Source: Ursus arctos (lineage: Eukaryota; Chordata; Mammalia; Carnivora; Ursidae). From it: a DNA stretch of 64,000 bases. Position numbers and translations under genes: made by a program. The stretch covers positions 73,490,727 through 73,554,726 of the forward strand of contig NW_026623100.1 in the NCBI RefSeq assembly GCF_023065955.2. The letters are read 5' to 3'. Below, in pieces: positions 34,886-46,089 of this stretch (position 1 is its first letter; every line of letters begins with the position of its first letter). Below the pieces are notes generated by a model. The model ran no database searches, was not told the DNA's origin, and saw only the letters and a list, made by a program, of their open reading frames with translations.

Positions 34886-36240
34886 CTTCTCCCAGCTCAC
34901 CCTGCTGCCTGACCTTGCTTCTGGGGACCGGATCCCTCAGGCCCCTTTCCAGGTCACACGCGCCTCCTTTATTAATGGGATAGCTGCCACTGAACTCCCT
35001 TTTAATGAAATATTTTGGACCACTCCATGAGTTGTTTGGGTTCAATGAGAAATTGATGCCTCTTTATTCAAAGCTCTGTCAGAAGCTTGGAAAACATCAC
35101 GCTACTTTGAAAAATGAGGGTTTTTTAAGATTTAAAAAAAAAAAAAAAGCCCAGTGATTTGAGAACTTCTCTGGCTGCCAGTTGGCCCGGCTCCTTCCTG
35201 GGGAACCTGGCGCCACAGGCCAATCGGGAGCCACGGTGGTAATAAAAGCACCCCTCTCCCCCTCCATGGCCGCTTTCAAGAGTGATTAGCTGGGAGGGAT
35301 TCATAAGCCTTGGTTTTGTGTTGTTTTGTTTTGGGGGGTTTCTTTTTTTCCTTGCACTTGGAGAATAAGTTAATTATGATTGGTTAAAATTTGTGTGTTT
35401 TTGCTTTTATCCCTGAACCACAATTAGAGCTCCTGACAGCCTCCTGGCCCTCAGAAATCCCAGCTGGTATAATAATTGATAACCGTGGTTATGAATAGAT
35501 TGGACGCAAGGCTGTAAAAGAATGCCCAGCCACTTCAGAGGGTCATTTATAGCGTGCTGAAGGGAAAAGAGAATTTCAGGCCGGGAAAGCTTAGAAACAG
35601 AACGAGTTTTTATCAGTTTCCTTGACACTGGCAGATCAAAGCCTGGGTTGCACTCTCTGAGGCTTACAGATAATGGGGTGGCCGCTAATTCATTCTGCGG
35701 CTGGAGCTGAGGCCTATTCAGAAGGGTAAACCAGGGAGTTTTCATGTTGCTGCTTTGTAGTCTTTATCACGGTACCAATGCAAGAATCACCTTTTTATTT
35801 TAATGAGACATTTGAAAAGTATTTGATTCCCTCTGGCTAGGGGCTCCTTCCCCCGACGGAGACAGTGAGAAAGAGCGGCCCAGTGGAGCCTCATTTTCTG
35901 AAAGCCATAATATCTGCATTCCACCCACCACCCCCACTTGTCAGTTTAATAATTTCAGTGCAAGCAAAAGCCGGGCAAGTGGGAAGGGGACAGAACACGT
36001 CTGCTGTGAAACCCGAACCACTTTCGCTTGCTTTTTTGGCTGAGAATGAGGTTGGGCCGCAAAGATGGAAGTTCGAATCCTTACCGCGCTGTGCTCTGCG
36101 TGTGTGTCTCGGGGATGAGCCCGATGTCCTCGTGGACCTTCCTCTTCTTCCTCGGGGAGCTAGAAATAATAGCTCCCGTGTCATACGGTTAATGATGCTC
36201 GGTGCTATGCTCTATCTGAAGTATTCAAAATATCTAAAGT
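34886..36240. other. Candidate conserved non-coding block (strongest in window)
   Basis: About 1.35 kb with no recognisable transposon and many homeodomain-like cores: TTATTAATGGG (about 34969), TTAATTATGATTGG (35370-35383), CCACAATTAGAG (35418), AATAATTGATAACCG (about 35471) and GCTAATTCATTC (about 35684). It also has CCAATC-like and TTATCACG elements. Open frames here are short and unsupported. That it is a cluster of developmental enhancers is inference; the sequence shows only repeat exclusion and motif density. Confidence 0.45.
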
Positions 36241-36356
36241 AGAGGAACTCAGCGAGCATTCTGTGGCTGAGCAAATGAATGGGTTGTCTCCACTGAGCTT
36301 CACCAAACTCCCTTGAGCAGATATTTTTAATAGCATAAGCATTTGTGAAGCATCGT

Positions 36357-36714
36357 TGTGGGCTGGATTGCATCCCCGCCCCCCTTGTTCATGTGTTGAA
36401 GGCCTCACCTCGGTAGCTCAGATATGAATGTATTTGCAGGTCGAGCATTTCCAGAGGTAACCAAGTTACAGGGACGGCATTAGGATGAACCCCAATAAAA
36501 TAGGAAGAGGAGATTAGGACACAGACACACACACACAGGGAAGACCATGTGAGGACACAAGCAGAAGGCGGCCATCTATGAGCCAAGGAGAGAGGCCTCA
36601 GGAGAAACCAACCCTGAGCACACCTCGATCTCGAAACTGCGAGAAATAAATTTCTGTTGTTGAAGCCGCCTGGTCTGTAGTGCTTTGTCACTGCAGGCCT
36701 AGCAAAGCCATACA
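36357..36714 (+). mobile_element. MLT1-type MaLR LTR
   Basis: 'tgtgggctggattgcatccc', 'gtatttgcaggtcgagcatt', 'gaagaccatgtgaggacaca', 'ccatctatgagccaaggaga' and 'agaaataaatttctgttgtt' through to 'aggcctagcaaagccataca'. Near full length, with an (AC)n stretch in the middle. Confidence 0.88.
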
Positions 36715-37639
36715 AGCATCTACTAGGTTCTTATCTTCGGTTTACAAATCCTAACCCTGAGAGGTTTTTTAGGCTTGAGGGACTTCTCTCTTGTGGCAGA
36801 AGGGACGTGAGGATGGCAGACAGGACCTCGGCACTGTCCTGTAGGCTTTGCAGCCATTGCAATGCCCTCTCCGGGTCTCGCTTCTCTCATCTAGAAAATC
36901 GGGAGGCTTATGGAAAGTATCTTATCACAGAGAAAGGACGCTCACACAGTTGCCATTACTCCCAGGAGATCCCCAGGTGACAGGGGGTGACACCACCAGT
37001 TCACCCAGCCTCCCCTCCCCCGGGCTGTGGCTTCTCTTCTCCACTCATGTCACAGGCGCTCAGGGTGCAAAGCTTGTCACTGCCTGAGAGAAGCTTCAAC
37101 CCTTAAGGCTCCACGTAAGCCCCCTAGACCTGCTGTCTGCTCAGGTTTCAGGAAAGGGAAAAAGCCCAGGAGAATTGCAAAGCATCTGTGACCCTGATTA
37201 TCAATTATTGCTCCTGAGCAAGGCCCTGACAGGCCCCACCCTACGCTAGCTGGCCTGGCAGCCCGCTGAGCCCCAAGGGTGACCCCTTCTACCCCCAAGA
37301 GAGGAATACAGTCTGGCACCGATGACAACATCATCTCCGTGTGGCTGTGATCCAATTCGTCATAAATAGACCGTCCATTCTGGAATGTACCACTGAGATG
37401 TGGCTGAATGTCAGAACCCAGATGCTGCTTTCACTGAAGGTCTCACTCAGGAATGGATCTCAGGGTTCCCAAAGAATCTCATCCCATGGTTCCCATTCCC
37501 AAAAGCCCCTTTGCTCGACTTTTCTCCACTTGGGACTCGGCTGCAGTATGTCTGGCCCTTTGCAGACTGACCCTGTCAGTCTGTCCGAAGCCGGGCGGGG
37601 AGGCAAGTCCCCTGTGATCTGGAGCCACCAGGCTGGCTC
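36715..37639. other. Unique, moderately GC-rich sequence
   Basis: No gene or repeat recognised. Small overlapping frames only. Confidence 0.4.
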
Positions 37640-37965
37640 CCCCCCACCCATCAAATGACAATTAAATGGGAACAAACCCATATCCAATGCCTTTTCTTTA
37701 TCATCCACAAGAGTCTGGTGGTTTGCTGCGTGGCCAATCAGCTCGCAGTAAATAAAGTTGAGCTTAATTTCTCATAAGTTTGCATGCACATGTGCAACAG
37801 CTTCCTGACATTTTCAGTTTGATTGGCAGACCCGGCTAAATAAATCAAAATACACTAAGCAGTTTAAAAGTAGGGACACACTCATGATGATTCAGAAGTA
37901 AATCTGATCTCATATATAAAGAGCATCACAAGGTCCCTGGAAATTTTAGTTCTGCCTCAAAGATT
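37640..37965. other. Candidate conserved non-coding element
   Basis: Repeat-free. CCAATCA at 37734, GTAAATAAAG at 37747, an octamer-like TTTGCATGCAC at about 37779, TTGATTGGCAGAC at about 37820, and TAAATAAATCAAAATAC. Regulatory role is inferred from texture only. A young SINE has landed at its downstream edge. Confidence 0.35.
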
Positions 37966-37983
37966 AGAAATTGATTATCCTGG

Positions 37984-38185
37984 GGCGCCTGGGTGGCACA
38001 GCGGTTAAGCGTCTGCCTTCGGCTCAGGGCGTGATCCCGGCATTATGGGATTGAGCCCCACATCAGGCTCCTCTGCTATGAGCCTGCTTCTTCCTCTCCC
38101 ACTCCCCCTGCTTGTGTTCCCTCTCTCACTGGCTGTCTCTATCTCTGTCGAATAAAATAAAATAAAATCTTAAAAAAAAAAAAAA
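37984..38185 (+). repeat. SINEC, young bear-type subtype
   Basis: Full length, with A tail. 18-bp target-site duplication with one difference: agaaattgattatcctgg at 37966-37983 and agaaattgatcatcctgg at 38186-38203. Confidence 0.97.
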
Positions 38186-38203
38186 AAGAAATTGATCATC
38201 CTG

Positions 38204-38655
38204 GCCCATGGCCACAATCCCCCAACTGAGCTCTCTGCCTGCTCCAGTCTGTCCCTCTCCCTATTTCTGGGGTGCTCAGGCAAAAACGTACATCTGATCA
38301 CATCATTCTCCCTGCTTAACACCCCTGTTTCCCTCAGAGAAAAACCAAACTTCTTAACGAGGCATCGCAGATTTCCTCAATATTGAGCCAACCGATGTTC
38401 CCATCCTCGTCCGCTAACTCTCCAGGCTCTCATCGCCTCCCCACGCACGTGTCTCTGAGCGTGCCTCGCCCTTGACCTCGACGCCGCTGTTCATATGCTT
38501 CCTTCAGCCTGGAGTGCAGTCACCTACCTTCCCTGCCTGTCAAAATCCTAATCACGTTGATGGCTCAGCTTAAATTCCACTTCCCATTCACAGTCCATTC
38601 CAATCTCATCAAGAGCTTGTGTGTGTGTCCTTCTCTTGTCTGAATTATTCCATTC
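38204..38655 (+). mobile_element. L2 LINE 3' end
   Basis: 'atctgatcacatcattctcc', 'cttcagcctggagtgcagtc', 'tgatggctcagcttaaattc' and 'cttctcttgtctgaattatt' are L2 3' sequence in order. Lacks the terminal tail. Confidence 0.75.
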
Positions 38656-39449
38656 ACCCTGGCATCAGCCATGCTTTGATGGGGTGCGGGGAGAAGGTAC
38701 ACGGGGGGGGGAGACAAAGATGAGCACGTGATGCAGATAGAAATGGGTTCCACGTGGGCTATCGGGTTCCGTGCAGGACTCTTTAAGGACAACGCCTCAA
38801 TTTAATGTTTTCTTCCAGCGTTTTGACCCTGATCTGTTGGGTACTTAATCTTAGCAGAATCTCAGTGACCAAGTCAAATTAATTAAAAGTACAACAGTTG
38901 ATAAATAAATCAGAATGTTAACCCATTCGTTGATAGTATGAGAATTACCCACACACATGGGTGAAGTACTTAAAAACCCTATTTGTGATGTCATATCCCC
39001 TGCCTCATCCTCAAATCCTGGTACCTTAGAATTAAAATTATTTGCACACACGCTGTTTTGGTAGCCTAGACACAGAAGAGAAATAGAATGACGTGGGAAG
39101 GATATTGCTTCTGAATTTCGGGAGGTAAATGTGCTAACGCTCTGAGCTGTGGTTTCCATGGAGAATTAGTGGTTGAGGGCCCAGACACACATAGATCACT
39201 TGGACAGTGTTACATGGATTCTGACACTCATCTCTCTTACCCTTGCTTTTCTATGTCCGTGGCCCTTCTAACGGTACCTTTTTCTTTCATAGATGCCTGC
39301 CTTCTGAAATTGTAATCAAGTACCAGGTCTTATTGGCCTGAAAACATTCTGCTTCCTACTATGCACTGAGTATGTATTTAATTGCTTTTCAGAGTTTCGG
39401 GTGGCCTCAGGAGAGTTACCTTTGGTATTAGAGTTATTTGTTAACAGAT
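38656..39449. other. Unique sequence
   Basis: No gene or named repeat seen. A run of nine G lies at about 38703-38711. The 102-codon minus frame at 38851-39159 is unsupported. Confidence 0.4.
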
Positions 39450-39605
39450 GACGTCGCCCAACCTTGACTGAGAGCTCCATGATGAAAAGGTTTGTGTTCC
39501 AGTATGTCTATTCCATTCATTAGTCAGCTCAGTGCCTGGCATAAAGCACGTGGTAAATCAACTTTTGGATGAATAGATGGTATAATGGCTGGATATGTCA
39601 GCGGA
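39450..39605 (+). mobile_element. L2 LINE 3' tail
   Basis: 'gactgagagctccatgatga', 'tcagtgcctggcataaagca' and 'ggtaaatcaacttttggatg' are the conserved L2 terminus, followed by imperfect (TGGA)n-like sequence to 39650. Confidence 0.7.
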
Positions 39606-39650
39606 GGATGTTTGGATGGACACGTGGGTAGATGGATAGATGGATGAGGG

Positions 39651-40039
39651 AATAAATGCCACTGGAGTCCTGATTCTTTCCTTGCTTTAGAAGGAGATTC
39701 GGTTAGAAAACAAACAAATAACATGCAGCCATGATGGATGTTGTAGCATTTCCCACAGCAACAAGTGGCTGGTTCAGAAAAATCCAGTCAATGCTTTTGC
39801 CGACATACCACCTAAAATAACCACCCAGTTACAAAATATCAGCGGTCCACCGTGGCCAGGAAGCCATGTTTCGAATGGACCCAACAAATCTGTTAACTGA
39901 GAGCTGTTAGCCGTATTACAATTCCCAGTGTTGCAGGCATCTACACACCAGAAAACATGCTAAAATTATACAAAGCACAAGTGACTGTGTCTCCAGAAAC
40001 TCAGAAGGGCTCTCAGTGTCTTTCGTGATTTGAAATTTG
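39651..40039. other. Unique sequence
   Basis: No gene or named repeat seen. Confidence 0.4.
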
Positions 40040-40240
40040 AATCCAGCAAATCGGCATGTGAATTCTGACTCAGCTACTCAGCCGCGTGACCTCTGGCCCA
40101 GCTTTACCTCTTTGACATTGGTTTCCTCATCTGTCAAACGAGGATAATCATCTCTGTCCTGCAAAGCTGGTGAGGTTAGTTCGAGTAGGGTGACAGCTGT
40201 AAAAGCTCCTTGTATGTGATACAGTATTAAAGGAATGGTC
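40040..40240 (+). repeat. MIR SINE
   Basis: 'gaattctgactcagctactc', 'agccgcgtgacctctggccc', 'ggtttcctcatctgtcaaac' and 'gaggataatcatctctgtcc' are MIR in order. Confidence 0.85.
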
Positions 40241-40369
40241 ATTTGTGTGGAGATGTATTGTCTGCCCATCACGGTCCCCTCCTGAGGAATGCGGCTGTCC
40301 CACCCTGTTCAGTCCAACTGCCCCCTGGAGAGCGTCATCTTCGTACAGATTCAGAGTCCGCAGTCAGCA

Positions 40370-40740
40370 GGTACAAGGATGGACTTGTGACCCAAGCTGG
40401 ACCAATCGGTGCCTTTGCTCAGGTTTTGTAAACCCAGGAAAGAAAGAGGGAAAGAGAGACTCATTCCCGCTCTGACAATGACATTGAGCAATGCGAGGCC
40501 TAGGAGGACCTGTAGGCACACTTTTGGCAAAAAGGAGACTAGCTTAAGCCAGTGGAGCACATTTATCAAGAGTGGCCAGGATGGGAGGGCAAGGAAGTGC
40601 AGCCTGGTCCTGCAGTGCCCTAGTCCCTGGCTCCCGATGTCCCTAAGGCCAAACCACTCCACTTTTCTTCACCTGGATAGGTGAGAGGCACCCTGTGTCC
40701 CGGTTCAAGTGAAGTCAAGCTGAGTTCTCTCAGCCCACAG
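40370..40740 (+). mobile_element. Possible old LTR remnant
   Basis: 'cttgtgacccaagctggacc' followed by 'aatcggtgcctttgctcagg' resembles the body of a mammalian ERVL/MaLR LTR ('gacccaagctgggccaatc'). The rest is diverged and the ends are not defined. Confidence 0.35.
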
Positions 40741-40759
40741 ACAAAACATCCACAGGGAA

Positions 40760-41140
40760 ACGGGGTCATTGATAACTCATCACTTATCCCTTCATTGTAA
40801 GCGGCAGGTAGAGAGGGACATTTATCAATTACGTCGCTGCTGTGTTCCCTGGGACTCACAGAGCGAGGCACACTCTGAACACTTGTTGAATACAGCGTTA
40901 TATTATTCTATTGATAATAAGCCCTGGTATATAAACAGCTCTAATTATTAGCAAGCAGAATCTGGCGGCTTTTAGAGAATGGCAATATCCTTCTCGAAGT
41001 CTTCCTATTTCCACACAAAGTGCATACATTTTCGTATTTTGACATGGCGTCATTTAAACAACAAATAATTCAGAACAGCATTTGCAGGCATGGAGCAGCG
41101 GCCCATAATTTTAAACTCAATCTCGCCACAACTGATGGGA
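40760..41140. other. Candidate conserved non-coding element
   Basis: Repeat-free, with 'catttatcaattacgtcg' (about 40820), 'ctattgataataagcc' (about 40908), 'ctctaattattagcaag' (about 40939) and 'atggcgtcatttaaac'. Homeodomain-like and CRE-like cores. Function inferred. Confidence 0.35.
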
Positions 41141-41209
41141 TATATTTACTGATCACAGTGGTAAAACAAACAAACAAATAAAAAAAAAAAACCACAAGCA
41201 GCAACAACA

Positions 41210-41405
41210 AAAAACAGTGGGCGCTGGAATCAGAAGGCCTGGGACTGAAACCCAGCCTTGGATTTGGCAAGTTAAACTCTCAGGTTCTCGGTTCCCGCAT
41301 CCATAAAATGGGTATGATGTAGAGCGTGGTTTTTGGAGGATTCAATTAGATGATGAATATGGAAATGCTTAGTACCCAGTCGGTGCTTAAGATAGCAGAC
41401 TCTGC
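41210..41405 (+). repeat. MIR SINE
   Basis: 'gcgctggaatcagaaggcct', 'gggactgaaacccagccttg', 'ttcccgcatccataaaatgg' and 'ggattcaattagatgatgaa' are a near-complete MIR. Confidence 0.88.
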
Positions 41406-42838
41406 TATTTGTATCTGTACGTGAGACACGGACGCCTAGGCGGACATATGTAATGTGCACTATACTATCTTAAATGTCTATGGACTGATTTCCTCCAAGC
41501 AAGTTCTCGGGTATGTATTAGGGTCTAACCCGCATTTCGCTCCCCTCTCCAACCCCCATCATTCCAAACCAAAAGTGAACTTTGGAAAACTTCCTAAAAG
41601 CCACCGGAAACAGGCTTTCTCATTAGTGCCATTTGCTTCCCAGGGACGAGTTCCATAGATGTGTGTTCACAATCTCTCCTCGCAGCTGCTCCCCGCGGCG
41701 CCTTGAGGCTTCCCCAGCAAAGGTGTCACTCCGAAGTGCCTTTTCATCCCCCGAAGCCAGGCACTCAATCCTCACAGTGTCCAGTCCTTGCACCAGCCCC
41801 CCAGCTGGATAAGCGGGAGCTTCCCCGAACTCTGCTCCCCGTAAGTGCTGGGAAAATCCTCGGAGGAATTATCAGGGATCTGACTGGCTTTGAAGAGCTG
41901 GCGGTTATCTTTATGGCTTCTGCGGGGCTGAGCCTAAGTATAAGAAAGGTCGTGACCTGCTCTTCCAGTCTCCTGGAGGACAGAAGGAAAGGAAACGGCC
42001 AGGAATTACAGAGAGAGATTTGAAGTCAATAAATGAAGCAACCTCCCAGCCGCTCTGGAGTGGCCAGCCCGGATCTCGTACAGAGTTGTCCAGCGGGTCA
42101 AGGGCTCCTGGTCCTCAGGGTTATGGGACCTATAATCATGTTCTGACAAACCACGGCCCCACTGTGGATCAAATATATGTGCCACCATTTAGGCCTCTGG
42201 CCTTCTGGAATCCACAGCTGGGTGTCTCTCCTGGGCTTTATGCCACTGTCCCTGGGTGTCCTTCAGACAGTCTTGGCCACCAGCAACCAGGGACCAGGGC
42301 AAGTATTTAAGTGTGTTTCCCGCTGTGGGCTCTCCTAGAACACGGGCCTCTGAAAATAATTTGACATCTGATACAAACACTTATTACTATTTTTACAATC
42401 ACATATATCTGTAAAGTATGTGTGTATTTCCTACTGTCTTTATATAAGATTTTATTTTATGGTAAATCTATTGGCATCAGACAGTAGGTTGTGGTACAAA
42501 GTAAATGGGTACAGCCATTAGCTAAATCTATTTCCGTATCTATAGCTGCTAGCATGATTACGGGGTCATAAATAGTCGCAATATATATATATGTATTTAT
42601 AAATACATGTATATTATATACTGTATACAACTGTCCACACCGCTGTACATAAACACGGACCAATAACCTTCTATCTAATTAGAATCTGTAAGTTCCATTG
42701 GTTTAAATTTGAAATTGATCTAATCAATGTATTTGTAAAAAAATTGATATCATAGACTATTGTAAGTTCTCAATCTTTTTAAGAAATGCTAAAAGTCTGT
42801 GATGACTTTGATGGAGACAAAATAGCTCCTGCCTTCTT
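41406..42838. other. Unique sequence
   Basis: No gene recognised. 42565-42630 is (TA)-rich. Short frames (41661-42023 +, 42020-42310 +) have no domain. Confidence 0.4.
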
Positions 42839-42853
42839 AAAATGATATTTTCA

Positions 42854-43048
42854 GGGGCTCCTGGGCGGCACAGTCGGTTGAGTGTCCAACTCTTGGTTTG
42901 GGCTCCGGTCATGATCTCAGGATTATGGTCTCAGGGTCATGAGATTGAGCCCTGTGTCGGTCTCCACACTCGATGAGGAGTCTGCTTAAAAGACTCTCTC
43001 CCTCTCCTTCGGCCCCTCCCCTGCCCCCGGCTCGTGTGTGCACACCTG

Positions 43049-43081
<33 letters not shown>

Positions 43082-43092
43082 AAATCTTTTAA
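42854..43092 (+). repeat. SINEC, older subtype with extra segment
   Basis: 'ctcctgggcggcacagtcgg' head, a duplicated 'tcatgatctcaggattatgg' / 'tctcagggtcatgagattga' region, a (CT)n body at 43048-43077 and tail. Perfect 15-bp target-site duplication aaaatgatattttca at 42839-42853 and 43093-43107. Confidence 0.96.
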
Positions 43093-43177
43093 AAAATGAT
43101 ATTTTCATTTTTTACAAGTCCTGGGAACCAGATGGCATTAATTTCTAAAACTTACTGTTCACCCAAATAAAATTTAT

Positions 43178-43218
43178 GATTAGTAGTAGTAGTAATAATA
43201 ATAATAATAATAATAATA
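43178..43218. repeat. (TAG)n(TAA)n microsatellite
   Basis: Four TAG units followed by about nine TAA units, abutting the 5' end of a reverse MIR. Confidence 0.95.
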
Positions 43219-43390
43219 GCTACTATTCAAAGTCTATTACATGCCGGTACAATACTAGGTACACTGCAGATATTATGGGTTTAAACCTCACTGCAATTAT
43301 GCTCTTTCAGCTCCTAGAATTTCCATTTTACAGATTACAAAATAGTCTCAGGGAAGTTCGGAGAAGAACACAGCCGGTCCAACGGGCAGC
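43219..43390 (-). repeat. MIR SINE, reverse
   Basis: 'aagtctattacatgccggta', 'tttaaacctcactgcaatta' and 'tccattttacagattacaaa' are antisense MIR in order. The adjacent TAA repeat probably grew from the MIR terminus. Confidence 0.78.
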
Positions 43391-44089
43391 CAAGGTCCAG
43401 TCTGAGGGCCCTTGTCCTTCCTCCAGTACAAAGCCACCCAGCAGCCAGGCCACTGCTCCCTCAGTGCCTGTCACTACCTGCTCGACGTCTCCGAGGCTGT
43501 CCGTCAGTGCGGAGGACAGCAGCAATGCCGGGAGCAGCGCTCTAGCACTTTCCCTGGCTGAATCACGCTTGATTTGTTAGGAGTGCGAGGCAAATGCACA
43601 CACTGAGCTCAAGAAAGTGCTGACTTCACTCATTTTCTGAGTGACCCCCCTTCCTTCCAGAAAAGTGTAAGAATGAGGTGGGAAGAAAATGAAATGTCAT
43701 AATTAATTCTTCTTGTCACAGTAATACATTTTGTTTAGGAAAATGCTCTTTCATTTAAATAATAATTTAAAAAATCCATTAGAACACATTTTCCACGTGG
43801 TCAAGATTTTGTGAGACGGAGCTCTATTTTTCAATATCTGTTTCCGACTCTCCCCAAAATAAGAAAAGCAAACCCTCTTTGCTCTTGACAGTGTGCACAT
43901 TTCATTTGGATACAAAAGCCTGTTTTCCATGGTTCTCCTTTCCCGACAGCTTCAACCCAGAGATCTCATCTCGCACTGCCCTGGATGCGTCTGTGAGGGA
44001 GAACGGGGGCTCTGACAACAGTCACCATCCATCCAGGGAGCCCTGAGCCACCAGCTTCCAGCTGGCCTACTGTGCGTTGTTCCCTCCTC
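43391..44089. other. Unique sequence
   Basis: GC-rich to 43580, then AT-rich (43680-43830) with several TAAT cores. The 134-codon frame 43176-43580 starts in the microsatellite (poly-Asn) and is not credible. Confidence 0.4.
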
Positions 44090-44265
44090 CAACCCTTAGG
44101 AAGTCCTCCCTGGAGACCTACTGTCTACTGAGGGCCAGGCATGAAGAGACATGAAGGTGACCCGGGAGCTCACAGCCCAGAGCGGGGAACAGACAAGTAA
44201 GAGAATGGTCACTGCTGCGGTGTAATGAGGGCTTGTCACGGTGCTATGTGCAAAGCAGAGTGTGG
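44090..44265 (-). mobile_element. L2 LINE 3' fragment, reverse
   Basis: 'gagggccaggcatgaagaga', 'cccgggagctcacagcccag' and 'ggaacagacaagtaagagaa' fit antisense L2 3' UTR ('ggagcttacagtctagtggg… cagacaataaac'). Confidence 0.55.
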
Positions 44266-44614
44266 GCTTCCCAAAAGCTGCCCACCAAGGTATCAAACAT
44301 CCAGAAAGAGAAGCATCCCGTCCACTTTGAGCTGGCACCAGTCTTTGGGACACTACACGTGATGAAGTCCAAAGGTCCAGAAACAGAGTAGCGACGGCGT
44401 CCCAGGGCAGAAGACAGAAAGCAAGTTATATTCATGCGTTCTGGAAACACTGCTGGAAAAACGTCAGGGCCCCACGGAGAAAAGAGGGGGCACTGGGCAT
44501 TGGATTCAGAGCTCACCCCAGCCGCACCCACACACAGCCATGAAAGGAACAAAGACACCAAGAACCTCGCAGCTGTGACGGCATCGCACACCTCCACCTT
44601 GGTTTCGTTCATTT

Positions 44615-44760
44615 ACTTCTCCCATTAGCCCCATTTTACAGATGGGACCGCTGACGCTCACAGCAGGGAGATTCTTGCTCGAGGCCACAAGGGAAGTCAG
44701 CCATGGGGCCTGAGTGAAAGTCCACACTGTGAAGTGCCTGGCCCTCCTCCCCCTCTGGTC
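44615..44760 (-). repeat. MIR SINE, reverse
   Basis: 'tagccccattttacagatgg', 'agggagattcttgctcgagg' and 'gggcctgagtgaaagtccac' are antisense MIR. Confidence 0.8.
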
Positions 44761-45059
44761 TAGGCATCGGGGCCAGCCTGGATAGAGCCTGATGTCCCAT
44801 GATCGGGTGTCCTCTGATCTCCAGCATCTGAAGAGCTCCTCCTTCTACACCATCTGCCTCTTCTGCTGCGCTGGAACATACAGACCCGCCTTCTCTCTTC
44901 CAGGTCTGGGCCATTCCAGAAATACTCCTGACACAAGCTGGCTTGGGGGATCCGTGGGAGTTCACGTATTTGAGTGTGTGCAAGTGTGTGCATGTGATCT
45001 ATTCGTGAGGGTCCCCAGAGGGAGCGTGCAAATGGCGGTGTGCTTCTGTGCGACCGTGG
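44761..45059. other. Unique sequence
   Basis: No gene seen. Becomes GT-rich toward 45000. Confidence 0.4.
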
Positions 45060-45345
45060 CTATGCGCACAGTCAGGTGCGTGTGTGTGTGTGTGTGTGTG
45101 TGCGTGTGTGTGCACATTCTGTTCTGCATTTAGCATGTGGAGATTTCTCTGTGATTTCTTTGCTGTGCACGCGTGGGGTATGAATGTGTGCGTGTGCTCT
45201 TGAGGTCTGTGAGTGTGTTATTCTCTGGGTGTGTGACTGTGTGAGAGCTCCCTGCTGTGTGTGTAGATGTCACTATGGCAAGCACGTATGTGTGTATAAA
45301 TGTCCCTGTGATTTGAGGGGGGGGTGTATGTGCGCGCATCCATGC
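45060..45345. repeat. (GT)n and degenerate GT-rich region
   Basis: Near-pure (TG)n at about 45078-45112 with one TGCG interruption, followed by about 200 bases of degenerate TG-rich sequence. Alternating purine-pyrimidine tracts can adopt Z-DNA. Open frames through it are low complexity. Confidence 0.9.
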
Positions 45346-45745
45346 CGATTACTGCTGACCTGGCTTTTCCATGAGCATCGAGAACTCAGCTGACAGAGCA
45401 AAACCCTGACAGAGAAGCCTGGGGAGGAAGCCGCCGTGAGCTTTGCTCACACACAGGCGGAGAAACACCAGCTGCTCACACACGTTCTAGTCAGTGAGAT
45501 TTCCCAGCCTCGCTCACCAGGAGAGCCCTCTGGGCGAGCAGGGCCAGGGGAGAGCCCAGGGCACTCACGGCAAGAGGTCCTGTTGCATTCTGAGTTGTGC
45601 ATACTGAAGGCAGGGCTGGTCTAAGAGGTCTGAAAAAGTGAGGTAGGGAACAAGGAGGACCGCGGGGTATTCTGGACGAGCAGCGGGAGGGACGTGGGTG
45701 TTCCACGCAGAGCTGGAGCTGGGAGGCAGTGGAGCAGAGCCCCCC
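45346..45745. other. Unique GC-rich sequence
   Basis: No gene or named repeat seen. The 150-codon minus frame 45491-45943 is Thr/His-rich because it crosses GT tracts. Confidence 0.4.
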
Positions 45746-45870
45746 CAGAGGGTGTGCAACGTGTGCGTGTGTGAGTATGGTGCAGGTGTGTGTGGTGTAT
45801 GCACACACGTGTGTGTGAGCGTGTTCCCATGCTGTGTGAGTGCGCGTGAACGCACATGAGGGAGTTGTGC
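45746..45870. repeat. Degenerate TG/CA-rich tract
   Basis: 'gtgcaacgtgtgcgtgtgtg', 'gcaggtgtgtgtggtgtatg' and 'cacacacgtgtgtgtgagcg': imperfect alternating purine-pyrimidine sequence, second such tract within 700 bases. Confidence 0.8.
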
Positions 45871-46089
45871 ACGCACACTCACCCACGGGGTCCACATACC
45901 TTCCATTCTCTCTCAGCCCACTTGAGCTTACGGAGTGCAGCAAACATTCACCTTGCCACGGGGTGGGGGCAGTCAGGCCTCACCAGCCGCTCCCAGGGCC
46001 CCTCCACCCAGACCCGGCCGCCCGTGACATTGCAGCGGCTGGGACGTCCCCGCGCCAGGCCCAGGGACCATCAGCAGCCACACAACTAC

